Shown: positions 11,083-22,430 of the stretch, piece by piece
How positions within the stretch are numbered: position 1 is the first letter of the stretch
Layout of the letters: each line of letters starts with the position of its first letter
Assembly: GCA_021442155.1 (NCBI GenBank)
Contig: JAKCPB010000366.1
Coordinates: 372,001-436,000, forward strand
Reading direction: 5' to 3'
DNA from: Cymbidium sinense
Taxonomy: Eukaryota > Streptophyta > Magnoliopsida > Asparagales > Orchidaceae
DNA: 64,000 bases
Notes under the pieces: model-generated
Databases searched by the model: none
What the model saw: the letters and a program-made list of their open reading frames with translations, nothing else
What the model was told of the DNA's origin: nothing
Position numbers and translations under genes: made by a program

Positions 11083-11515
11083 AAGAACTAGTTTGGTTGA
11101 ATGAATCACATGCTTATATTTGATTGTCCTCTTTCGAATCATGTTAAATTTGGTATGTCACTTGATCTCATGCATCCATCTTTTCAAAATCAAATAAAAT
11201 AAAGTGGATTCCCTTTATGTAAGCTTGCATATGTTGATTTAATTTAATATGTGTGTGGCTATTATAACTATTAAGTCCAAATATATTTTTCAAAAGCTTA
11301 TAAATGAATGTGTTATGAAGCTAGTTATAAATACATAAGAAATGCATGTGCTCATAGCTTAAGTGTATGAATGTTGAGTTCTCTTTCCTCTATTCATGTG
11401 TTGACTTATATAAGATTGAATAGTAACGAGAATATAATCAGGACATCCCGAGAGCACGAGGGTTTAGCTAGCCCCGAGAAGGTCATTTGATTACCTCACT
11501 TGCCTGGTTTCTTAC
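11083..11515. repeat. Gypsy-associated block, copy A (right part)
   Basis: Sequence resumes the block after the RTE insertion and matches about 32,946-33,370 of copy B and 17,452-17,840 of copy C. It ends at the motif GGTCATTTGATTACCTCACTT followed directly by the first CCCTAAA-type repeats at about 11,519, so the block is truncated by the satellite. Confidence 0.75.
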
Positions 11516-12479
11516 TTGCCTGAACCCTAAACCTAAAACCTAAACCCTAAACTCTAAACCCTGAGAACCCTAAATCCTAAACCCTAAAGCCTAAACCATA
11601 AAACCTACAACCCTAAACCTAAAACCCTAAACCCCAAACCTTAAACCATAAACCCTAAACCCCAAACCCTAAACCCAAAACCTTAAACCCTAAAAACCTA
11701 AACCTAAATTAAATAAAAACTAAAAATAAAATAAATAAATAAACTTAAACCTAAAAAAAATAAAAATCTAAACTAAAACCTAAACTTAAAAATAAAATAA
11801 AATAATAAATAAAAACTAAACTAAAATAAAATAAATAAAAACCTAAACTAAACTAAAAAAATAAAATAAACCTAAAAATAAAAAACCTAAATAAAAAAAA
11901 CTAAATGTAGAATAAATATAAAATAAAATACAAACTAAATAAAAAACAAAAGCTAAAAGATAAACTTAAAACTAAACCTAAAATAAATCAAAATAAAACC
12001 TAAACCTAAATAAACTAAACTAAAACCCTAAACTAAATAAAATAAAATAAACTTAAGATAAACCTACCCAAACTAAAAAACCTAAAACCTAAAATAAAAC
12101 CTAAAACCTAAACCTAAAATAAAATAAAACTTAAACCTAAACCTAAAAAAATAAAAAAATAAAACTAAAAAAATAAACATACTAAACTAAAACCTAAAAG
12201 TAAACTAAAATAAAAAAAACCTAAACTATAATAAATAAAATAAAATAAATAAAAGTATAAATAAAAATAAAAATAATTTTGAATAAAAGAAAAGTAAAAT
12301 AAAATAAAATAAATAAAATAAACTAAATAAGAAAACCTGGGTTAGATTTAAAAAAAAAAAAAACCCTAAACCTAAATCCTTGCCTAAAAAAACCTAACCT
12401 GATCTAAAACACAAACCAACTAAAACTATCCTAAAATATAATACCATAAAGCTTATGCCATCTACCCTAAATCCTATAA

Positions 12480-13550
12480 TACTTAATACCCTGGTCTGAC
12501 TCAAACCCTAGATCTGATACCCAAACCCAAGACCACAGGCTCACAGGCCCAACTGATCCACACAGACTTAAAGGCCCAAACTCTGGGCTCTACCAACCTA
12601 CCAAATCCCTGAGCCCTAGCATGGGCCCTGGGCCATGACTACTGGTGCCTTGGCCCTGGGCCCTAGGCTATGACCCCAAGAATGACCTGATCTTGGACCT
12701 CATCACTGACTCTGGGCCACTGAGCCCTAGGCCAAACTAAACCTGATCAGGCTAAGCCACGGACACTGAGCCATTGATCTAAATAGATCCTGGGACCCTG
12801 GGCCATACCCTATTAAAGTTATCTGAGCCTTAAAACCTGAAACTCCTGACCACAGGCCCTGACCCTAAAATCCTGACCTAAAGATAAAACCTGACAGCAA
12901 AAATGGCCCTAAACTGGGCTCAAAACAAACTGGGCCCTGGTGACCTGGGCAAATGACTCAAATGCTAAATAGATAAATCACTGGGCCATGGCCCTGAGTG
13001 CTGGCTGGTAAGATCCTGAGGCATAAAACTAAGACCATGGGCTCTACTAGGCTGATCAAAATCTGGGCCCCAGAAAAAATGGGCTAACCATTGACCTGAC
13101 TAAAACTGACCCTGGCATGGAAACTAATACTATTGCCTTACCCTAAACCTGGGCTCTGGGCCCTAATGACCTGATCCTGACATCATCCTAGACTACTCCT
13201 GATAAACTGATCTTAAGACCACTTATAACACTAAAAATAAGACCCAACCAAAAACCCTAAACTGGGTTCTAAACTCCTAAAAGATACCATCCTGGGCCCT
13301 GGGCCCTCTCACCTAAATACTGAAACTACCTATACCACTCCTAGCCACTCCCCAAACCTAGACCATAAATGAAGCACTGGGCCCTCCAATAACCATGAGC
13401 CCTACCTGATGGCCCTGACCTGGCCTCCATAAATATAACCCTAAAACCAGAGCTCTAAATAAACTAAAACTAAATGTTAAACCCAAACTAGCCTAAACTA
13501 AACTCTCACCCTAAACCCTAAACTAGAACCCTAGGCCCTCACCACTAAAA
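12480..13550. other. GGGCC/CCCTGGG-rich island inside the telomere-like array
   Basis: The composition shifts from AT-rich to a mosaic of CCCTGGGCC, CCTGACC, CTGAGCC and CCATGGGCC words that keep the CCCT spacing of the telomere motif but carry GGG or GAC where AAA is expected. CpG remains almost absent despite high GC. No ORF or known element fits. It may be a diverged satellite variant, or a base-calling artefact of long-read sequencing across C-rich telomere repeats. Confidence 0.6.
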
Positions 13551-13555
13551 TTGAA

Positions 13556-13732
13556 GATTTTTTTATTATGGATCTTTGAATTAGATCTTTCTTTTATATA
13601 TTGATTGGGGTCTTATCTCATTAGGTCTTTTGTAGCTATTTGAGCATTAGCTTAGAGATTTTCCCCTCTATGGACTTTGTATCCCTTCTTTGTGGTAATA
13701 AAATTTTCCTAATTTTCTAAAGAAAAAAATCC
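13556..13732 (+). mobile_element. L1-type LINE 3' end fragment
   Basis: A T-rich block ends with TTTTCCCCTCTATGGACTTTGTATCCC, then a GTGGTAATAAAATTTTCCT stretch and an A-rich run. The same 3' signature is seen at 55,493-55,868, near 60,600-60,720, and in reverse at the 3' end of the large L1 (38,603). It is a strongly 5'-truncated L1 insertion in the satellite, in the plus direction. No target-site duplication can be read because the flanks are degenerate repeats. Confidence 0.7.
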
Positions 13733-16422
13733 TAAACTCTAAACCCTAAAAAGCTAAAAACCTAAACCTAAACTAAATAAAATATTAAAATAAAATAAAC
13801 AAAATGGCCTAAAACATAATAAAATAAAAACTAAAACTAAAACTTAAACCTAAACCTAAACATAAAAAGAAAATAAAATAAAAAATAAAAACTAAACTAA
13901 AATAAAATAAATAAAAAACTAAACTATAAAAATAAAAGAACTTAAATAAAATAACTAAATAAAATAAAATATAAAATAAAATAAAATAAAATAAATAAAC
14001 TTAAACTTAAATAATGAACCAAAATAAAACCTAAAATAAAATAAAATAAAACCCTAAACTAATAACCTAAAACTAAAATAAAAAATAAATAATACTGACC
14101 TAAACTAAATTATAACTAATATATAAACCTAATAAACCTAAAATAAACTAAACTTAAACCTACACTAATAATAAAATAAAACAACTAAAATAAAACTAAA
14201 ATAAAACCAAAACCTAAACTAAAAAATAAAATAAACCTAAAACTAATTAAAAAAATAAAACTAAAAAAAATAAAATAAAATAAAATAAACTAAAAATAAA
14301 CCTAAACCTAAAAATAAACTAAATAAAAAAACCAGGTAAAATAATACTTAAATAAATAAACTAAAATATATAAATAAAAATAAACTATCAAAATAAAGTA
14401 AAATTCTAAAATAAATAAAAAAATAAATAAATAAACTATTATATGTTTGCTTAATTTAAAGTAATAAATAATAAATAAAATAAGAAATAGAAATGACCCA
14501 ACTTTAAAACTAACCCTACCATGATTATACCCCACCTACAACCCTAAACCCTGAGCCTGACCACTGACCTAACCCTAGTAACCCTCCACCAGGCCCTATA
14601 ACCCTACCATACTGAGCCCTACTCTAAAACCATAGCCTAGGCCTTGATCTGAGCCACACCCACACCCTAAATCCTAACTTAAACTAGACACAAATAAAGA
14701 TAAAAGAAAATCTAAAAGATAAAATAAAATAAATAAAATAAAATCTTAAATAAACCTAAAAAATAAAATAAAATAAACAATTAAAAAACTAAAATAAAAT
14801 AAATAAAACCTAAACTAAACAAAAAATAAAACAAACCTAAAATAAAAAACCTAAATAAAATAAAAACTAAATGTAAATTAAAAATAAAATAAATGTAAAA
14901 TAAAATAAATTAAAAACTACAAAAAACCTAAACCTTAAAAATAAACCTAAAAAGAAATAAAAAATAAAATCTAAACCATAAACTAAATAAAAAACCAAAG
15001 CCAAAAATAAAAATAAATAAACAAAATAAAATAAACCTAAACCTAAACTAAAATAAACTAAACCTAAACTTAAACCCTATACTAAATAAAATAAAATAAA
15101 CTAAAAAAATTAAACCTAAAAAGAATCCTAAAATAAAAAACTAAAACCAAAACCTAAAAAAATAAAAGTAAAACCTAGACCTAAACCCAAAATAAAAAAA
15201 ATTAAACCTAAACCTAAAAAATAAAATAAAAATAAAACTAAACTTAAAGAAACACTGACTAAAATAAATAAAATAAACCTAAAGAAACTAACCCTAAAGA
15301 AATCCTGCGCCTCTGACTTACCCTACTTAAACCTGGGCTTTCCCTACCCTAAAATCAGCCCAACATGAGCCCTACCCACACTCCACAAACTACTTAACCT
15401 CTGCCCGAACTAAAAATCTACCAGCCAACCCTGGGCCCCAGACCTTCCCCAAACCCTGGGCCTCCCTAAACCCCAAAGTGACCCTGACCCTAAATCTATC
15501 TGCTAAAAGGTACCTAAATAAAATATGAACTTAACCAAATAAAATAAAAATAAAATTTGCATAAACTAAACCTAAACCTAAACCTAAAGATAAATTAAAA
15601 TAAACTAAAATAAAATAAAATAAATAAAAAGCTAAACTACTAAAAGATAAAACCTAATAAAGTAAAAACTAAACTAAAATCAAGATAAAATAAACCTAAA
15701 TATAAATAATAACTAAATGAAACCTAAACCTATAATAAACCTAAATAATAAACCTAAATATGGAACCTAAGCAATAAAAAATAAACTTAAAGCTAAAAAT
15801 AAAATAAACCTAAACCTCACAAATAAACTATACTAAAATAAATAAAATCTAAACCTAAACCTAAACTAAATTAAATAAATAAACTAAAAATAAACCTAAA
15901 TAATAAAACTAAAATAAACCTAAATTAAAAACCTAAAACCAAACAAAAAATACTAAACCAAAATAAAATAAACGACCTAAATAAAATAAAACAAACTAAA
16001 ATATATCTAGACTACTAAACCAAAAATAAATAAGATAAACCTAAACTAGATAAATTAAAATAAATCTATTAAATAAATAAAATAAAAATAAACTTAAATA
16101 AAATAAAATAAATAAACTAAAATAAATAAAAATGCCTAACTAAATAAACTATTTGGTTTGTTTAATTTAAACCACTAAATCCTACCCTCCACTACTGACA
16201 CTAACCACCCACCCTCTTAAATCCTAACTCTTTAAATCCTGGGCCCTACCCTCCCTAAACTACCACAACCCTAACTGACCACATATTCCAACCCTCCATA
16301 AACTCCATACCTAAATGAAACCCCAATCCCTAAACCTAAACCTAAAGTAACTAAATAAATTAAAAAATAAATGTAAAACTTAAAATCTAATAAACCTAAA
16401 CCTAAAACTAAACCATAAGAAT

Positions 16423-16475
16423 GGCAAACCTTGGTGACTGTCACCAACTGATCTAGAAATGGAGCAAGGTCTTTC
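16423..16475 (+). pseudogene. GRP gene fragment (5' stub) fused to gypsy-associated block
   Basis: The satellite leader (CTAAACCTAAAGTAACTAAA-type, from about 16,331) is followed by AAGAATGG, GCAAACCTTGG and a degenerate TCACCAACTGATCTAGA. This matches the first 50 or so bases of the GRP copies at 51,436 and 52,860. It then changes directly into the gypsy-associated block. The rest of the GRP copy is missing, so this is a recombination or insertion breakpoint inside a GRP-bearing satellite unit. Confidence 0.6.
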
Positions 16476-16477
16476 AA

Positions 16478-18408
16478 AGGAGAATTAATTAAAATTATCT
16501 TAACAAATTTTAAGCTATAGTTAAGGTTTAATTACAAAATTAATTAGTTTAATTACTCCTTAATTACTTGAGCAATTATTCCCAATTTTGATGTGTTAAC
16601 TTAATAGGATGACCTCTGCCTCCCATGATTTTCTTGGGATTTATTGCTCACTTAATTAGGAAAATTGACTAATTAAACCTTAACTACTCTTTTAAGTTAA
16701 TTAATGATTAATTAATCCCATGAACAATAAAAAATTAGTTTATTAAATTTTTTAATCGTTATTCAATAGTAAGTGAACTATGGAATAGGGTTGGGACCCC
16801 ACCCCTTTCCCAAAGTTAATTTTACCCCTTTTTAAAATGAAATTAATTAAGATTTAACTAATTAATTTAATCACAAAAAAAAACAAAAAAAACAAAAAAA
16901 AAAAATAAAAAAAAATAAAAAAATAAAAAAAAATTAATTAATTTAATCACTTAATCAAATTTAAATCATAATCATATCAGGCCTTAATCAATTAAATCAT
17001 TTGGTATATGTTTAGGTGTTTGATAACCTAAAGGAGTTTAATGAAATTATGGTTAGTCCACATGTGTAAAACCAAAAGTAATTAATTAAGTCCTATAATC
17101 TAATTAACTATTAATCATAAATAATTGCATTAGGTCCCCTTTATTTCCTAGGATCATTATAAGTTTATTTTCTGTGAATATCATATTGGATCATAATTAT
17201 TTAGTTAATTACTTTAAGGTGACATAGGTAAGAGTAATTAATTCATATAATTAAGGGTTCAACTTAATTAACCCAAAAAACAAACTTAATTCCATTTCCT
17301 TAAATTAAATCAAATCACTAATATGGGAATGGGTGGTTTAAAACAACAAGTGATGATTTCTCTTCTCATCTTTAAATCAAATAAAATCCAAAACTTAATT
17401 AATAAAGAAGCTTTGGTTTGTTAAATAATCTTATTTAATTTGATTATCCTTGAACTAGTTTGGTTGAATGAATCATGCTAATAGCCTCTCAATCATGTTA
17501 AATTTAGTATCATTGAATTCATGCATCCATCTTTTCAAAATCAAGTAAAAAATTGATTTCCTTTATGTAAACTTGCATGTGTTGATTTAATTTAATATAT
17601 GTGTGGCTATTATCTATTAAATCAAATGTATTTTCAAAATCTTATAAATGAATAATAATATGTTATATGATGCTAGTTATAAATACATAAGAAATGCATT
17701 GCTTATAGCTTAAGTTTATGAATGTTGAGTTCTCTTTCATCATTCATGTGTTGATTTTATAAGATTGAATGGTATGTAGGCACAGAACATAAGGCTTTAG
17801 CCCCTGAAGAGGTCACTTGATTACCTCACTTCCTTGGTTTAACAATAACGTACCCATTTGATTTTGCCTATGTATTTCAACATTAGAATTTGGATAGAGC
17901 TTTAATTCATATATATAAATGATTCAATAAACAAAACATATAATCTTTGCATGGTTTTCTTTTCCCTTATTTATGTATAGATCCATGTGTGTCAAGAAAA
18001 GCAAGTATATAGTCTGGACATCCTAAGAATAGGAGGCTTTAGTTATCCCAAGGAGGTCATTTGATTACCTCACTTCCTTGGTTTAGCAAACCATATCAAT
18101 GTATATGTATATCGATTAGTGAATGAAAATCCCATTTTACATTAAAATTGCATGCATTCATATTTGACATATGGTTGAATTAATTATCCATATGATTTGG
18201 AGCTTACTTCCTATGTTCATGTAAGAATTTACATATGTTTGAAATATAGTCTAAATCCAATGAATATGTGGCAAGATAGGTCATTGATTACCTCATTTTC
18301 CTAGTTTAACAATCCATTATGCTAATTAATTTAATTCTTTATGTCCTTTTATATATAAGAAATTGATAAAGTTTTAAATTAATATGTTTAAATAATTCAA
18401 TCAAATAA
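16478..18408. repeat. Gypsy-associated block, copy C (isolated fragment)
   Basis: This is collinear with 32,036-33,960 of the copy B block: the TTAATTAA-rich part, a boundary to long A-runs near 16,875-16,935, then the part with the GGTCATTTGATTACCTCACTT motif repeated at about 17,810, 18,054 and 18,279. It is flanked by satellite on both sides and has no pol next to it. The A-rich insertion at 16,875-16,935 is not in copy B. No gene is seen. Confidence 0.75.
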
Positions 18409-20245
18409 AAAATAAAACCTAAACCCTAAACTAAAAAAAACATAAACCTAAAATAAACTAAATGAAATAAACATAAACCTAAATTAAAATAAACTAAACT
18501 AAAATAAATTAAACCTAAACCTAAACTTAAACTAAACTAAACCTAAACCCTAAACTAAATTAAATAAAACAAACTTAAAATAAACCTAAACATAAACTAA
18601 ACAAAATACTAAAATAAAAACCTAAAACCTAATCATAAACCTAAACCTAAAAATAAAAAATTAAACCTAAACCTAAAAAATAAAATAAAAATAAAACTAA
18701 ACAAAAAAAATAAATTTAAACTTAAACCTAAATTAAAAAATAAACTAAAATAAAAAAATCCTAAACTAAAAAAAATAAACCTAAAATAAATAAACTAAAC
18801 CAAATAAAAATATAAAATAAACCTAAATAAAAAAATAAAATAAAATAAACTAAACTAAATAACAAAATAAATTAAATAAACATAAACCTATTGATTTACT
18901 TAACCTTTTTAAAATATAAACCTTAAACCCTAAACTCTAAACCCTAAATCCTAAATCCTAAACCCTAAACCATAAACCCTAAACCATAAAACAAACCCTA
19001 AACCTTCAATCCTAAACCCTAATCCCTAAAATGCTAAACCCTAAACCCAAAACTAACCCTAAACCCTAAAAACCATAAACCCTAATCCTAAATCCTAAAC
19101 CCCAAACTAAAATAAATACAAAATAAACCTAAACCTACAGGTTTACTTTTTTTTTTTATAAAAAAAATACCATAAACCATAAATCCTAAACCCTAAAACT
19201 AACCCTTAACCCTAAACCCTAAACCTACATCCTTAAACCTTAAAAAAACCTAAACCCTGAACCCTAAACCCTCAACCCTAAACCCTTAACACTAAAAGAA
19301 TAAACCCTAACACCATAAACCCTAAACCCTAAACCCAAAACACCCCAAACCCTAAACCTAAACCTAAAGTAACTAAATAAATTAAAAAAATAAACCTAAA
19401 TCATAAAACCTAATAAACTTAAACCTAAACCTAAACCCTAAGACCATGAACCATGATCAAAAAACATCACTGCCAAAGTGCAGATCTAAAAGGGAGGCGA
19501 GTGGGTTATCATAGTTGCAATGGGGATCTAGATGGGTGGATATGGCTGTGGTTGGAACAGTGGTGGTTTTGGAGACAGGAGGAACAAAGGTTATAACTGT
19601 GGTGGTGGTGGAGGGAGAGATCGGGGATATGGTGGTTGATCCTTCTACATGAGAGGCCAAAGTGATTCTGATGGGAACTGGTGAAACTAAAGAATGGCCG
19701 ATCCAATGTGCTATTTATGGAACTGTGTCTTTACAATATAGACCTCTCTAGCTATCTAGGAGGGTTTTTTATTTTCTCTATGCGTGCTCATTTTTTACTT
19801 ATATGTTTGCTTGTGTCACAGGAAACTTGGTGGGTTACTTGGTTGATGAAATCAAATAGAAGAAATATTGAACCTGAATTTTTTCTTTATTAAAAAGAAT
19901 ACATAAATCCCTAAACCCAAAACTAAAACCTGAAACTTAGACCTAAAACCTAAACCCTAAACCCTAAACTCTATATCCGAAAAATAATAAAAATAAAAAT
20001 AAACCCAACCCTAAACCCAAAACATAAACTCTAAACCCTAAACCTACAATCCTAAATCCTAAACCCTAAACCCCAAAACCCTAAACCCTAAAACTTAAAT
20101 TAAACCCTAAACCCTAAACCCTAAAACCATAAATCCTAAACCGTAAAACTTACAACCCTAACCCCTAAACCTAAACTAACCTTAAACCCTAAACTAACCC
20201 TAAATCCTAACCCTAAACCCTAAAATAAATAGAATAACAATCCTA
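18409..20245. repeat. Degenerate telomere-like satellite, array 2
   Basis: AAATAAAA/CCTAAA-rich sequence leads to ACCTATTGATTTACTTAACC at about 18,890. Clearer CCCTAAA runs follow, then a second ACCTACAGGTTTACTTTTTT box at about 19,135, the GRP leader at 19,366 and the GRP copy at 19,441-19,896. More CCCTAAA runs continue to about 20,225. Orientation is the same as all other arrays. Confidence 0.9.
19441..19896 (+). pseudogene. Glycine-rich RNA-binding protein 3' fragment, copy 1
   Basis: The body encodes glycine-rich sequence (GGYGCGWNSGGF, then NCGGGGGRDRGYGG, ending SDGNW) and is followed by the 3' UTR of the same gene, ending near TTGAACCTGAATTTTTTC and a short A-run. In the other copies the sequence starts with NGQNLDG..ITINQAQSR, the end of an RRM, so the source was a GRP7-like protein (RRM plus glycine-rich tail) that binds RNA. 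This copy has several stops and a degraded start (GAACCATGATCAAAAAACATCAC). There is no promoter, exon 1 or intron. A 5'-truncated body ending in 3' UTR plus A-run looks like a retrocopy, later carried within the satellite. Confidence 0.85.
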
Positions 20246-20335
20246 ACATAGTTATGGTAGCTAAAGAAAATGTCTTCAAGAGACATTCCCTTGACTATCG
20301 AGATTTGAATACCCTTAACCTAACCCTAACTCATA
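20246..20335. other. Short unique stretch between satellite and 340-bp repeat
   Basis: This is non-repetitive sequence containing a small perfect hairpin, AATGTCT-TCAAG-AGACATT at 20,269-20,287. It ends in CCCTTAACCTAACCCTAACTC, one more telomere-like patch. No gene. Confidence 0.4.
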
Positions 20336-21830
20336 TTATTATAATACCATATATTATAGTATAATGTAGCATCATATATTTGAGCATGTAGTGATGTATT
20401 TTTGGATGTTATAAGATGTTTTGAAATATTTTAGTATATTATGGTATTGTGACCTATAGTCTATATTAATATAAATAATAAAAATATTGATTTAATAAAT
20501 CATATGATGAATTTTATTAAATTTGAAGTGGGAATTAGGTTGTAGTACCAAAGGTATGTTATGCCACTTATAGTCTAAAAAGTAAGATTTTATGTTCAAA
20601 ATAAATATTATATGTTGTTGCATAGTATAACATCATATATCATAACATATTATTCTACGTGTTTTAAATTATTTTAGTAGTTTACAATCATGCAGTTGAG
20701 CCTACACTAGAATTATTTATAAAAATGTTGATTTAGACTTTAAAATGGTGGAATTTGGCAAAATTCATAATAGGTTGAGCATGTCATCATAATATATTGT
20801 TTCAATTTAAGATATGTAAGTGATACAACTAAAATATATAGGTTTTTATTATTTAAATTTTATAATTTTTTATTTTAAGTAATCCCTTGTGATGTGATAT
20901 GCAATATAATATAATATAATATGTTATAGTGTATTATAATATAAGATGCCATAACATAGTGTAGCATCATGCATTATAGCATACTTTTGTGTATTACTAC
21001 TTATTATTTAGCATATTTTAGTTTGTTATAGTATGATATAGTAGGGTTTGTACTAGTATAAATCATAAAAATACTGATTTATAGGCTGAGATGATGGGAT
21101 TTGGCCAAATTTAAGGTAAGCAAGAAAGAACATCATTGGGGGTGTGCTATGGTGTGTCATTTAATCAAAAGAATTGGATTTTGCATCCAAAATAAATGTT
21201 CATTTTTCAACCAAATTTTATAAATTTTTTGCTTAACGTGATTCATTTTAAGGTGTAATGTAAGATAATATAGTATCTGAAAGCATATTAAAATATAATG
21301 TACATATAAATATAACTTCACATATATATGAATGAGGTGGTGCGTTACTAAATGTTATTATATGTTTTAGTATTTTTTAGTTTTGTTAGGATACATTGGG
21401 TCAAAACTCACAAAAAGGTTAATTTAAAGGTTGGGATGGAAGAATTTGGCCAAATTCATGAGACACACTAAGAAGAAACATAAAAAATTATGCTATTTTG
21501 TACCATTTCTAATAGAAAAATAACAATTTTACATCCAAAATAAACATTATTTATATTTTGAGAAAAGTTTGTTATTTGTTCCTTTTAAGTAATTCTAATG
21601 AGGTGTAATGTTAGACAATATATTATATTATGGAAAATTATATTATAACATCATATATTATAATATAATATAATGTATTAATTTACATTATAATATGTTT
21701 GGCATGATATTGTATAGTTAGTTTGAGCTTGCTCCATCACAAATCATAAAATGTTGATTAGAATGTTAAGATGATGTAATTTGAAGGAATACATTATTAG
21801 GCTTTTGGTTGAAGTATAAAAGGTGTGCAT
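20336..21830. repeat. Divergent tandem repeat, period about 340 bp, five copies
   Basis: A core of the form AAAAATRTTGATTTA..GATGATGGAATTTGGCCAAATTCA recurs at about 20,481, 20,721, 21,067, 21,411 and 21,749, with spacings of about 240, 346, 344 and 338. Each core is preceded by an AT-rich arm full of ATATTATAATATAATGTA words with GTAGCATCATATAT, and followed by an arm containing GGTGTGCTAT and a TTTTGCATCCAAAATAAA-type segment. Units are diverged but clearly homologous. No coding potential. It resembles an old satellite or an internal repeat of a larger element. Confidence 0.75.
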
Positions 21831-22430
21831 AAGAGAAGAGTTAAGATTTCATGAGAATTCCATGTCAAAGACATGGAGGGTGATCTACTAGGGGGTCACA
21901 CATGCATTGGACATGACATGTGAGGGGTCTATGTCGAGGGCAAAGAAGAAGAAATTTGATGTAGATAAGGTTTGAATTTGATTTCATTATATGATTTATG
22001 GAAAGATGATCTGTTGGGGATAAGACTCTATAATCCACTAGGGATTAAGATCAAATCGACTTTAATTTGTATCGTTATAATTGATGTGGAGGCATATTTG
22101 CTAGAGATATGGGCTCTAGTCCACTGGGGATCGGGTATATGAACCTTCCACAAGAGAAGCAGGTTTGGGCTATCCACTAGGGATTGGGATTTGAGTTTAA
22201 TTTCATAGATTTGTTTGGGGATGTGTCCATTGGGATAAGAGTTTTTTTGGATTTCTTTGATTTAAACTCTATTGGGGGAGTTGGTTTAATTTAGTTCCAT
22301 TAGAAAGGTTGGTTTTGAATTTAATTTATTTGCTTGACTTATTTATATATGATGTGGGGCTCCACTAGCGAGAAGGGTGTGATTTAACTCCACTGGTGAA
22401 AATCAGATTGGGTTTAATTTAATCTGAGTT
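21831..22430. other. Non-coding, short CCACTAGGGATT-type repeats
   Basis: No gene is seen. Words such as CCACTAGGGATTAAGATC, CCACTGGGGATCGGG and CCACTAGGGATTGGGATT recur at irregular spacing (about 22,038, 22,120, 22,172), leading into the 400-bp tandem repeat. It probably belongs to the region downstream of gypsy copy B integrase, but the outer boundary is not visible. Confidence 0.5.

Larger units (their letters stand above)
11519..16422. repeat. Degenerate telomere-like satellite, array 1
   Basis: CCCTAAA and one-off variants (CCTAAA, CCATAAA, CTTAAA) alternate with long AAATAAAA/AACCTAAA-rich stretches; the C-rich strand is always the plus strand. The higher-order landmarks of the other arrays recur: a GCTAAAAACCTAAACCTAAA block at 13,749, and TTTGCTTAATTT-type boxes at about 14,440 and 16,150. 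Interruptions are the GGGCC-rich island (12,480-13,550), an L1 3' end (13,556-13,732) and smaller GC-rich patches at 14,520-14,680, 15,300-15,500 and 16,180-16,300. Short AT-rich open frames inside are repeat artefacts. No gene is seen. Confidence 0.9.
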
